In this document: positions 1 through 6,955 of the stretch, piece by piece
How the letters are laid out: each line of letters opens with the position of its first letter
How positions within the stretch are numbered: position 1 is the first letter of the stretch
Assembly: GCF_030151385.1 (NCBI RefSeq)
Contig: NZ_JASLDS010000033.1
Span: forward strand, 1-21,273
DNA length: 21,273 bases
From: Soonwooa sp.
GTDB taxonomy: Bacteria; Bacteroidota; Bacteroidia; Flavobacteriales; Weeksellaceae
Direction: 5' to 3'
Notes under the pieces: model-generated
Told to the model about the DNA's origin: nothing
Database searches by the model: none
What the model saw: only the letters and a program-made list of their open reading frames with translations
Position numbers and translations under genes: made by a program

Positions 1-86
1 TCTTTTTCTTCGAACTTTACTATCTCAAAGTGATTGATTAGGTATTCGGGCAGTAATAATTTAAGTAATTCTGTCTCATTTAGCAT
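1..86 (-). CDS. Transposase N-terminal fragment, probably ISAon1 family (runs off the left edge)
   Basis: The minus strand from an ATG at 86-84 reads 28 codons without a stop to the window edge: MLNETELLKLLLPEYLINHF followed by EIVKFEEK. From memory this matches the start of the N-terminal-region protein of ISAon1-type insertion sequences common in Flavobacteriia, which begin with a short acidic/leucine-rich stretch, then LLLPE-L-hydrophobic-HF and a VK-EE segment. Only the first 28 residues are present, so neither the catalytic part nor the integrity of the element can be judged. The region just upstream (about 100-122) carries an AGGGAGGGTTTTG-like sequence on the minus strand that could be the outer end of the element. 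An unrelated acidic small protein is the alternative. Confidence 0.55.
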   Translation of the reverse strand, partial: MLNETELLKLLLPEYLINHFEIVKFEEK

Positions 87-122
87 ATCACAAATTTATG
101 CTTTTTTCAAAACCCTCCCCTG
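1..122 (-). mobile_element. Probable end of an ISAon1-like insertion sequence (partial)
   Basis: Inferred from the transposase start at 86 and the G-rich stretch at about 105-122 just before it, where an IS terminus would be expected. The other end and any target-site duplication lie outside the window, so the boundary is approximate. Confidence 0.35.
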
Positions 123-142
123 GTTTTAGGACTGATCCATAG

Positions 143-288
143 TTTTTCAAAAACCTATGAGGTTTCTGCCACCACTGCTTCGGGTCGCTACGTCCGCTAC
201 AATCTTTAGTTTGTCGCTCGGACGGCTCCGCTACGCTCCGCCGCCTCACGCCAACCCAAAGGATTTCCGCTATCATCGCTCACGCAAA
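143..288 (-). repeat. GC-rich dispersed intergenic repeat, copy 1 (5' part degenerate)
   Basis: This stretch aligns base for base over most of its length with copies at 6576-6757 and 11190-11371. Shared landmarks on the plus strand are AAAAACCTATGAGG, CGGGTCGCTACGTCCGCTAC, GCTCGGACGGCTCCGCTACG and CAACCCAAAGGATTTCCGCT, ending CGCTCACGCAAA. The left part seen in the other copies (GGGCGTGTCCCTCGCC) is missing or unrecognisable here. On the minus strand the repeat has the order AATCCTTT, GC-rich hairpin, AAAGATTGTAGCGG, so an AT-rich stem (ATCCTTT/AAAGAT) encloses the GC-rich stem. Apparent ORFs across it are low-complexity readings of the repeat. It lies between the transposase end and the 3' end of cassette A; nothing else was recognised in 87-324. 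Confidence 0.8.
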
Positions 289-324
289 GTCGTTTAAAAA
301 AGAACTAAATGAATAATAAGAAAA

Positions 325-1455
325 CTAAGAAACCTTACGTTGTGAAAACTTCTCGTTAATCTCTTTTGTTAAGAGATGATTAAGCTTCAAACGTTTGGAA
401 ATAAAAAATCCAAGAATAGCCAAAACCAAAAGACTGACAACAACAGCAATTATATTTAGTAGTCGCGAAGATGCATTATCCTCATTGATGATTAAACGAT
501 TAGCATCTCGCGTATCATCAATAGATTTGCTAATAATAGTCATTTCATTTTCTTGTTTTTGAGAAACAACAGCTTGATACTTTTTATAATAATCACGATA
601 AAGGTCTGTTTGCTTTAGAGCTAAATAATTATTAGCCTTTAATAGATAGATTCCTTTATTCAAAATTAAATCACCAATATTATCTGCTTTAGATTCTGCC
701 TTATCCAAATAACTTAGTGAAGTTTGATAATCTTGATCATAAAAATATAGCTCGCCCAATCCTTTCAATGCAAAAGCTTCTAAACTAGAGGCTTTATTAT
801 TCGTTGCCAATTCTAATGACTTCTGAAAAGCCTCTTTTGATTTTTCAAAGTTTTTAAGTTCAACATAACAATATCCAATATTGTAGTAGATTACACTTAA
901 GTTAGAATTTCGCGATACCGTTTTTTTATACTTATTAAAATACGAAATTCCTGTTGAAAATTTCTCTAAAGCCAATTCTGGATTGGATTGTGTTCTATAA
1001 TTTATACCACGAACTGTGTATATAATTCCCAACATCGAATATTTTGATGTCATGGTATCAGGCAACTTAAGACTTAACTTTTCCGCACTTTCAAGATTTT
1101 CGAAACTATTACTAAAAAGTTCCATTTGTTGATACTGGATTGCTACATTTAGTAACACACTTGCTTTAGCTTTATCATCGTCAATATACTTCAGTTGGTC
1201 TTGCGCTTTCTTCATGGACTTAAAAGACTGATCCAAATCTCGTTTCGCAATATAAGCTGTTGACAAGAGAAGATAATATCTAACTTTAATACTTGGATTT
1301 TGGGCCTCTGCAACCAATTTATTAAGGGTTTTAATCGCTTTGTCGGGCTCATTATGGATTTGCGAACTAGCGACTGCTTCCAAAGAATCTCTAGAAGAAG
1401 ACTGCGCGAAAAAGAACTGCACATTTAAAAACAAAAACAAAAGAATAATTCTCAT
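325..1455 (-). CDS. Membrane-anchored periplasmic TPR protein, cassette A
   Basis: This 376-residue protein has a signal peptide ending near FFFAQ (residues 1-18). A helical region of about residues 30-320 is built of TPR-type repeats, with recurring A-x-Y-x-L-x-G and YYNIGYCYVELKNFEKSKEA. One membrane helix (about 331-352) follows, then a short basic cytoplasmic tail (about 354-376, KRLKLNHLLTKEINEKFSQR). The predicted topology puts the TPR domain in the periplasm. No catalytic or DNA-binding domain is visible. The ATG at 1455 lies 4 bp after the stop of the AraC-type regulator, so the two are almost certainly co-transcribed and may be translationally coupled. Its TPR region resembles that of the regulator, and I infer a partner or sensor subunit of it. 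A paralogue lies at 6956-8089; the two are most alike in the middle and C-terminal parts and diverge just after the signal peptide. Confidence 0.85.
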   Translation of the reverse strand: MRIILLFLFLNVQFFFAQSSSRDSLEAVASSQIHNEPDKAIKTLNKLVAEAQNPSIKVRYYLLLSTAYIAKRDLDQSFKSMKKAQDQLKYIDDDKAKASVLLNVAIQYQQMELFSNSFENLESAEKLSLKLPDTMTSKYSMLGIIYTVRGINYRTQSNPELALEKFSTGISYFNKYKKTVSRNSNLSVIYYNIGYCYVELKNFEKSKEAFQKSLELATNNKASSLEAFALKGLGELYFYDQDYQTSLSYLDKAESKADNIGDLILNKGIYLLKANNYLALKQTDLYRDYYKKYQAVVSQKQENEMTIISKSIDDTRDANRLIINEDNASSRLLNIIAVVVSLLVLAILGFFISKRLKLNHLLTKEINEKFSQRKVS

Positions 1456-1459
1456 AATA

Positions 1460-3064
1460 TTAAGCTTTTAATTGTTTAATAAAAGTATTCGGAGAAATAC
1501 CTGTAACAGTTTTAAAGACAGCTGCAAAAAGACTGTGGGATGAGAAACCAGCTTTATCGGCGAGGTAACTAACTTTATAATTGAGATAGGCTGGATCTTC
1601 TTCCAACAAAGAAACGATATAGTTAATTCTCAACTCGTTGATGTATGCATTAAAATTTTTGCCCTTGTAATTATTGATGACATCCGATAGATATTTGACA
1701 TTAGTATCCAGATGACTCGCCAAAACCGCTAACGAAAGATCTTTGTTAAGATAAAAATCAGAATTTTCGAATAGCGTTAACTTATCCAAGATTTCTTTCT
1801 GCGTATCTGCAGGTATAATAAGCTGACGTACACTTTTAGATTGTTTTTCAGCCTCAGGATTTTCAGGTTGCGTTTCAACATCAACGATATCTTCTGAGCT
1901 AATCTCTGGTTCAATAATTTGAGGTTTTGCACTTTCAGAACTATAGCGTTGATCTAGGAAGAGAATTTGCTTTTTTAAGTTCTTCGTTTTAACAATTTCG
2001 GTATAGAGATAAATCCCTGATGCTAAAATCAATAAACCTGCAATACCTAAAATAAGTAGACTTTTTGTAGATTGCTTTTTCTTGTTGATTGCAATATTAT
2101 TTTCTTCAATATCCTTAGTAATCTTAATAAGATAGCTTATCCCTTCTTTCTGATTATTGTTAATTGTCTGATCCAAATCCAAGAAAAGCTTGTTATTAGA
2201 TTCATATTTAGCCATGTCATTTAAAGCTAAATAATTCTTAGACAAATCGCCGTACAGATTTCTTTTTAACGAGACATAAGGTAATTCACCCAATTTTTCA
2301 AAAGCTAAATTCAACTCTTGAATTGCAGCTTCGTAATTTTTGTCCAAAAAATAGCAATTCGACAATCTTTCACAAGCAAGCGCAAACAAAAACTTTGGCT
2401 GTCCTGCAGCATCGAGATTAGCTTTAAGTTCTAATAATTGACTTTTTGCTTCTTCTGTTTTTTTTTCTGCAATAAGAATAGTAGCCTTAAAAATGGTATT
2501 TTCAAACTTCATATAATCCGAAGCCAATTGCTTATCGGTTAAGTACGAATCACTTTTTTTAAAATACTCAGTTGCCTTAGAATAGTCTTTTGAAATCAAA
2601 TAGTTAACAGCTTGCAATTGATAGATTTTTGCAAACAAAATAGGCTGTGACTTTGGCTTTTCGTTTTCAACTCTTTCTTTAATAAGATTATCGAGCAATT
2701 TTTTACTTTGATCAAAAAGTTTAAGGTTATGATATTGTTCGGCTATGATAAAATCAAAATATATAGGTCGCTCTCCTCCTTTATCTATAATTTGAGATTC
2801 TTGACTAAGAGAGATTCTGACAGACTGGACAAACTCCGCTTTTAACATATAAGCCTGACCAAGAATTTGCTGAAGACTAAGATAATCATCCTCTGCTTGG
2901 ACATTTAGCAAATTGCTTTGCGTGGTCATAATGCAGTCATCAGGATTTTGATAAAGCTTCGTGTAGCTTTGATTATAGAGTACCTCAAAATCCGACTTTA
3001 TCTGAGCAGTCACAAATTGCAAAGAGCAAAAGAAAATTAAAAAAAAACTTCTTAAATAAAACAT
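1460..3064 (-). CDS. Membrane-tethered TPR transcription factor with AraC-type HTH, cassette A
   Basis: This 534-residue protein starts with a signal sequence (MFYLRSFFLIFFCSLQFVTA, cleavage likely near TAQ). About 300 residues of TPR-like helices follow, then one membrane helix (about 335-355, within LLILGIAGLLILASGIYLY). A cytoplasmic linker rich in Glu and Pro (about 375-410) leads to a C-terminal AraC/XylS double HTH (about 440-532). The first HTH is in LSLAVLASHLDTNVKYLSDV and the second in VSYLADKAGFSSHSLFAAVF, followed by the typical TG-SP-F ending. This is a one-component membrane regulator: periplasmic TPRs sense, the cytoplasmic HTH binds DNA. It is the first gene of a minus-strand pair and is divergent from the HAF-repeat gene at 3271, its most obvious target. 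The signal and membrane helix set it apart from soluble AraC proteins. The family is common in Chryseobacterium; the signal is unknown. Confidence 0.88.
   Translation of the reverse strand: MFYLRSFFLIFFCSLQFVTAQIKSDFEVLYNQSYTKLYQNPDDCIMTTQSNLLNVQAEDDYLSLQQILGQAYMLKAEFVQSVRISLSQESQIIDKGGERPIYFDFIIAEQYHNLKLFDQSKKLLDNLIKERVENEKPKSQPILFAKIYQLQAVNYLISKDYSKATEYFKKSDSYLTDKQLASDYMKFENTIFKATILIAEKKTEEAKSQLLELKANLDAAGQPKFLFALACERLSNCYFLDKNYEAAIQELNLAFEKLGELPYVSLKRNLYGDLSKNYLALNDMAKYESNNKLFLDLDQTINNNQKEGISYLIKITKDIEENNIAINKKKQSTKSLLILGIAGLLILASGIYLYTEIVKTKNLKKQILFLDQRYSSESAKPQIIEPEISSEDIVDVETQPENPEAEKQSKSVRQLIIPADTQKEILDKLTLFENSDFYLNKDLSLAVLASHLDTNVKYLSDVINNYKGKNFNAYINELRINYIVSLLEEDPAYLNYKVSYLADKAGFSSHSLFAAVFKTVTGISPNTFIKQLKA
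3039..3047 (-). other. Nine-T homopolymer in the signal-peptide codons of regulator A
   Basis: The minus strand reads nine T between AGAAG and AATTTTC within codons 6-9 of the regulator. In this copy the reading frame is intact. The equivalent run in unit B has the same length, but the gene has lost one neighbouring base and is out of frame. Confidence 0.8.
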
Positions 3065-3170
3065 TTTACGGATTAAAAATCTGATAAACTACACCCCATA
3101 ACATAAGGTTTTCAAAAATCACTCAACAACTACAAACAACACATTTATTTAATAATCAATCATTTAAAAT

Positions 3171-3210
3171 ATCAACAATACGAAAATGCATGAATTCTGT
3201 TAGACTAATA
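3171..3210. promoter_or_regulatory. Candidate operator, GAATTC-centred motif, copy A
   Basis: CAACAATACGAAAATGCATG runs into AATTCTGTTAGAC. Nearly the same sequence recurs at 6509-6544 and, in part, at 9764-9800. The core is AAAATGCATGAATTCT, an imperfect inverted repeat. It sits between the divergent regulator (start 3064) and HAF gene (start 3271), upstream of the conserved promoter block. Binding by the AraC-type regulator is inference. Confidence 0.45.
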
Positions 3211-3256
3211 TTTCCAAAGATATTACTTTCTATGTAAAATTGTATTATCAAATTAA
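3192..3256 (+). promoter_or_regulatory. Conserved promoter block of HAF gene A
   Basis: These 65 bp differ from 9781-9845 at only four positions, all T/C exchanges, while the first codons of the downstream genes differ more often and the sequence further upstream is unrelated. A -7-like box TAAAATTG (3235-3242) matches TAnnTTTG at all but one fixed position. No TTG is seen at the usual -33 distance, which fits an activator-dependent promoter. The start codon follows about 30 bp later. Confidence 0.5.
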
Positions 3257-3270
3257 AACCTATTAATAAA

Positions 3271-4560
3271 ATGAAAAAAAGATTTTTACTTCCTTTAAGC
3301 TGCGCAGCATTATTTATGACTAATACTATTAATGCGCAACTTGAGTATTCTCCAATGGCTGTACCATATTCTGTTGCACCAACAGGAATCAATAACTCTG
3401 GAACAGTTGTGGGTGTTCTTGATGTACATACATATCTTTTGTGGAAAAAAGGTCAAGAAGTAGAACAAATTGGTGAATTGGCAGACAATGTTATGCAAAC
3501 GCTATTCATTCAAATCGGAGCAGACAACAACAAGATTAGTGCATTAATGTTTAATAATGACACTGGCAAATACGAAGCAAGTCTCTATGATGTCAATAGT
3601 CAATATTGGACAAATCTTGGGGGCATGGGCGGATCTATGGATCGTCTAACTTCATCACCGTATGCGATGTCCACTGATAGCTCAACAATAGTTGGACTTG
3701 CCTATGACTCTGATAAAAAGGCACGAGCATTCAAATGGACGCAAGCAACTGGCTTTGTTAATCTAGGATCTCTAATTGACAGAACGATGACACGAGCAGA
3801 CGCCATAAGTGGCAATAATCAAGTTATTGGTGGTTGGCAAGATCAAGAAGACGGATCTAGATCTGGCGCATATTGGGTTGATGGTGTAGAAAAAATTATT
3901 AAAGATGATGCCGGCGAGTGGGTAGGTTTTGTTAGATCTATATCTTATGACGGTACCAAACTTGCAGGTAATCCACTATGGGGAGCTTATCCTTATTATT
4001 ACAACAGAACGACTAACAAAGTAACATACATAATTGGTAAAGGAAGTACAGCTGACTTCTTCTATAAAGGATCAATTAATGGTATGACCGCTGATGGAAA
4101 AACGGTTATCGGTTATTTTGGATCAATCCGAAGCTCAGCAACCGAAGGCTTTATGTGGTCAGAAGCAACTGGATATGTAGATTTTACAGATTACGTTAAA
4201 AGCTTAGGTATTGATGTGCAAGGCGAATACCTACACCCAACAGCAATATCTCCTGATGGTCTAAAGGTAACTGGTTCTACAAAATCTAAAAAGCTTTTCA
4301 GAGTAGATCTTACACAATACTTAGCTGCGCAAAATGCCAATAAAACAGCTATCAAAATCTATCCAAACCCTGCAAGCAATGTTTTAAACATTTCTGGTCT
4401 TAAAGCAGATACAAAAATTAGCATCCACAATGTTGCAGGACAATTGGTTAAAACTTCTACTAGCTCACAAATTGACATTAACAGTTTACCAAAAGGAAAC
4501 TATGTTGTTAGCTACGAGGTAGATGGTAAATCAACAAGCCAAAAATTCATTAAACAATAA
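3271..4560 (+). CDS. Secreted HAF-repeat protein with T9SS type A sorting domain, cassette A
   Basis: This 429-residue protein has a signal peptide (MKKRFLLPLSCAALFMTNTI, cleavage near NAQ). About residues 25-345 consist of HAF-type extracellular repeats, each reading roughly A-I-S-x-D/N-x-x-x-V-x-G followed by A-x-x-W and G-F-x-x-L-G; examples are DAISGNNQVIGGWQDQEDGS and AFKWTQATGFVNLG. Such repeats are thought to form a beta-propeller-like fold. The C-terminal T9SS sorting domain (about 359-429) has the KIYPNPASNVLNISGL start and ends NYVVSYEVDGKSTSQKFIKQ. The protein should be exported by Sec, carried across the outer membrane by T9SS and then released or anchored at the surface. Binding partner or activity is unknown; no catalytic motif was seen. 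Divergent from the regulator at 1460-3064 and followed by a strong terminator. Paralogue at 9859-11127. Confidence 0.88.
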   Translation: MKKRFLLPLSCAALFMTNTINAQLEYSPMAVPYSVAPTGINNSGTVVGVLDVHTYLLWKKGQEVEQIGELADNVMQTLFIQIGADNNKISALMFNNDTGKYEASLYDVNSQYWTNLGGMGGSMDRLTSSPYAMSTDSSTIVGLAYDSDKKARAFKWTQATGFVNLGSLIDRTMTRADAISGNNQVIGGWQDQEDGSRSGAYWVDGVEKIIKDDAGEWVGFVRSISYDGTKLAGNPLWGAYPYYYNRTTNKVTYIIGKGSTADFFYKGSINGMTADGKTVIGYFGSIRSSATEGFMWSEATGYVDFTDYVKSLGIDVQGEYLHPTAISPDGLKVTGSTKSKKLFRVDLTQYLAAQNANKTAIKIYPNPASNVLNISGLKADTKISIHNVAGQLVKTSTSSQIDINSLPKGNYVVSYEVDGKSTSQKFIKQ

Positions 4561-4580
4561 ATTATTTAAGTTATCTCTTG

Positions 4581-4605
4581 AAAAGCCCGATTTACTCGGG
4601 CTTTT
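4581..4605 (+). terminator. Rho-independent terminator after HAF gene A
   Basis: A perfect 10-bp stem AAAAGCCCGA / TCGGGCTTTT with loop TTTAC lies 20 bp after the stop codon; the T-run is short. The corresponding hairpin after HAF gene B has the same GCCCGA core. Confidence 0.85.
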
Positions 4606-5020
4606 CTAATTTGTATAACAGACCAAAAACTAAAGTTCCTGTGAGTAATTTTTAAAGTATCTTAAATCTAAAAGATTTGTCTTTTTCAGCAAGATAAACT
4701 CGTCAATAAAAAAATACATTTATAGCCTTTTAGGAAAATTAGTCACACAGATTAATTTTTACCATTATCTTATTGTGCGTTGAGAATAGAAATGTTACAA
4801 CCCAGAGTAAAGTGGAAAACCTAATCAAACGTATCAACAAAGTCAATATCAAACACTTAACCCCAAAACTTACTACTTCATCACCAATCAAAGATTCGCA
4901 TAGTCGAAGACATAAATAGTCAAAAAATTGCTTCAAGCGCTAAGATGATCCAAGTTAATTTTATTTCAAAACATTCAACTAAAGCTCGCATTAATTTCCT
5001 CCAGTGGGAATACCAAACAA
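4606..5020. other. Intergenic region, no recognisable gene
   Basis: AT-rich sequence between the terminator of HAF gene A and that of the GEVED gene. Short open frames here (for example 4739-4936 minus) lack family resemblance, signal peptide or promoter. No repeat copy, tRNA or structured RNA was recognised. Confidence 0.5.
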
Positions 5021-5021
5021 A

Positions 5022-5048
5022 AAATTCCCCAAAATAATTGGGGAATTT
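5022..5048 (-). terminator. Rho-independent terminator of the GEVED gene (possibly bidirectional)
   Basis: A perfect 9-bp stem AAATTCCCC / GGGGAATTT with a 9-nt AT loop lies 27 bp past the stop of the minus-strand gene. It is followed by a T-rich run on the minus strand, and by CCTTTTT on the plus strand. Confidence 0.8.
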
Positions 5049-5075
5049 CCTTTTTACATTTTAATTATTTCGAAC

Positions 5076-6347
5076 TTAGTCTTTTATAACTTTAGTAGAC
5101 TTCGTTTCTCCGTTAGAATAATTGAAGTTGATGATGTACACACCTTTTTTCAATTGAGAAAGGTTAAGATCCGTACTTGGCTTAGAGCTTATCACAGTTC
5201 TTCCTGATAGATCGGTAACGACAATACCTGTCATATCTTTGATGTCAGAAATCTTCACAACATCTTTAAAAGGATTAGGATATACTGACAAATTAGATTT
5301 ACTAATATCATTAACCGCTAATGAGCCTTTCGGAACAACTTCTATAGTATAATCTTCAGCTTGACCTGCAGCATCTCCCGTATTGGCACACGGATTCTTC
5401 ATATTGTTAAGATTAGCGGTTGTTGGTGCATTTGTAGGACCATTAATCGCTTTAATTCTCATACGCGTTTTGCCCAAAACAGCATTTTCAGGAACCACCA
5501 TGTCCATTGTTACAATTTTTGCCGCATCAACACCATCACTTCCTAGATTAGAGAAGTACGGAGCTGTTGCATAATAAACTTCTCCTGCATCATTAAAATT
5601 GCCATTTTGATTCCAATCAACAAAGACCGTATAATAATGCTTCTTAGCAGCACCGCCAGTATTCGAATTTACACTAATTGTTGTGGTACCACCCTTTTCA
5701 ACTTTAAAGGTATTGGTAATGAAATTTTCGTGTTGAAAAGTAGTATTATCACTCGATGTTTTTGCAGTATTAAACTTGAAATTAACATAAGTAATCGGTT
5801 CAACTTCGTATCTATAAATAGGTCCACAATAAGGCTCTAATGATGGCATTGTGGTAAAAGACCATGTTTCACAATTAATTGCTGAACCATCCGCATTTTT
5901 CGCAATAACCTTCCAATAGTATTTTGTATCAGGTGTAGTACCACCAACATAACCACCAGTTACAGTGGACGGTCCGAGCAATATCATACCACCTGGATCC
6001 AGACCGATATAAAGATCGTAGGTTGTAGCACCGCCACCCAATGGAGGATTCCATGTAAAAACTATGGGATCATACACACTACCAATAGAGTTATTAGGTG
6101 GGCTAAACAAATTTGCACAACCAGGAGGAGATAACAAATTAGATGTATTCGATTCGCCAACAGAAGTGTTCGATGTCTGATTATTCAAGTCATTCTTTGC
6201 GTTTGCTGCATTCAACTTTCCTGTAATATCATAATAAGGAAATTCTGAAGCATTTTTTGTTTCAGTTCTCAAATTTGTAGACGGATGGACTTGAGCATTT
6301 GCAATTATTCCGAGCGCCAAGACACTTGACAGTAAAATTTTCTTCAT
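5076..6347 (-). CDS. Secreted protein with GEVED domain and T9SS type A sorting domain
   Basis: This 423-residue protein starts with a signal peptide (MKKILLSSVLALGIIANAQ). An Asn/Thr-rich linker precedes a fibronectin-III-like domain (about 76-168, with FTWNPPLGGG, YDLYIG, TKYYWKVIAKNADGS and WSFTT). A GEVED domain follows (about 237-340), marked by VFVDWNQNGNFNDAGEVYYA and, near its end, GQAEDYTIEV. The T9SS sorting domain (about 351-423) contains LSVYPNPFKDVVKISD and LKKGVYIINF. GEVED domains are frequent in flavobacterial secreted proteins, often beside peptidase or adhesion modules; no catalytic domain is present here, so a surface or matrix role is likely. It sits between the two duplicated cassettes on the minus strand. 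A motif found upstream of the HAF genes recurs about 165 bp upstream of this start, hinting at shared control. Confidence 0.85.
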   Translation of the reverse strand: MKKILLSSVLALGIIANAQVHPSTNLRTETKNASEFPYYDITGKLNAANAKNDLNNQTSNTSVGESNTSNLLSPPGCANLFSPPNNSIGSVYDPIVFTWNPPLGGGATTYDLYIGLDPGGMILLGPSTVTGGYVGGTTPDTKYYWKVIAKNADGSAINCETWSFTTMPSLEPYCGPIYRYEVEPITYVNFKFNTAKTSSDNTTFQHENFITNTFKVEKGGTTTISVNSNTGGAAKKHYYTVFVDWNQNGNFNDAGEVYYATAPYFSNLGSDGVDAAKIVTMDMVVPENAVLGKTRMRIKAINGPTNAPTTANLNNMKNPCANTGDAAGQAEDYTIEVVPKGSLAVNDISKSNLSVYPNPFKDVVKISDIKDMTGIVVTDLSGRTVISSKPSTDLNLSQLKKGVYIINFNYSNGETKSTKVIKD

Positions 6348-6575
6348 ATTGTAATTATTCAGATTTTAAGTGTTAAAACAATTCTTAAGATTTGGTAGTA
6401 ATGTAGCGTCTCGTAGCTTCAAAAGCTGTCTACAACGCCTGTGTACCAAAATCAAAATTATAGTGCAATTAAGAAAAAAATTCTCTAATAATATAAATTT
6501 TGAAGCTACAACAATACAAGAATGCATGAATTCTGATACAATTTAATGCTTCTTCCTCTATTTTAGCAATATCTT
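6348..6575. other. Upstream region of the GEVED gene
   Basis: Contains a short palindrome AGCTTCAAAAGCT (about 6416-6428) in the presumed 5' leader, a possible minus-strand -7 box TAATTTTG upstream of it, and the recurring motif at 6509-6544. No gene was recognised. Confidence 0.4.
6509..6544. promoter_or_regulatory. Candidate operator, GAATTC-centred motif, copy C (upstream of the GEVED gene)
   Basis: CAACAATACAAGAATGCATG followed by AATTCTGATACAA matches the motif at 3171-3199 at nearly every base. Its core AGAAT-6 nt-ATTCT is a perfect inverted repeat. It is either a shared operator or a remnant of a cassette promoter region left by rearrangement. Confidence 0.4.
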
Positions 6576-6757
6576 GGGCGTGTCCCTCGCCTCCAAAACA
6601 AAACCTCATAGGTTTCCAAAAACCTATGAAGTTTCTGCCATCGCTACTTCGGGTCGCTACGTCCGCTACAATCTTTAGCTTGTCGCTCGGACAGCTCCGC
6701 TACGCTCCGCCGCCTCGCGCCAACCCAAAGGATTTCCACTATCATCGCTCACGCAAA
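6576..6757 (-). repeat. GC-rich dispersed intergenic repeat, copy 2
   Basis: This is a full copy from GGGCGTGTCCCTCGCCTCC to CGCTCACGCAAA. It contains the inverted repeat AACCTCATAGGTTT / AAAAACCTATGAAGTTT near the left end (about 6602-6633) and the GC-rich core GCTCCGCTACGCTCCGCCGC. It differs from copy 3 at scattered single positions. It lies before the 3' end of cassette B in the same orientation as copies 1 and 3. Confidence 0.85.
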
Positions 6758-6955
6758 ACTGTACCTATAGAAAATGAAAAAGATAATTAATATCAGTTCT
6801 GGACAAAGCACTTTTTGCTAGACAACATGCCCAAAAAAAATTCAAAAAATTTGATGTCAAAAAAAATTTTAACGATAAAAAAACAACTTGATTTGGAGAA
6901 AGCATTTTGCAAAAGTCCACCAAATGGAGATTAATTCACTTATCTCGAAATGTCA
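6758..6955. other. A/T-rich spacer between repeat copy 2 and cassette B
   Basis: Long A and T runs (about 6832-6885) and no coding potential. No convincing terminator for the minus-strand TPR gene was seen, although its transcript must end here or in the repeat. Confidence 0.4.

Larger units (their letters stand above)
325..4605. repeat. Duplicated three-gene cassette, unit A
   Basis: Unit A contains the TPR membrane protein, the TPR/AraC regulator, the divergent HAF-repeat gene and its terminator, in the same order, orientation and spacing as unit B at 6956-11173. The similarity includes the 4-bp gap between the minus-strand genes, a 65-bp promoter block and the terminator after the HAF gene. 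Regulator and TPR genes align without large gaps; the middle of the HAF gene is much more diverged. Confidence 0.85.

Noticed and set aside
88..276. Open frame of 62 codons on the minus strand over repeat copy 1
   Set aside because: It reads through the GC-rich repeat (VRRRSVAEPSERQT type). The same peptide arises wherever the repeat occurs, so it is a by-product of the repeat.
4739..5207. Small open frames in the gap between HAF gene A and the GEVED gene
   Set aside because: Short, no promoter or family signal; one overlaps the GEVED terminator and 3' end.
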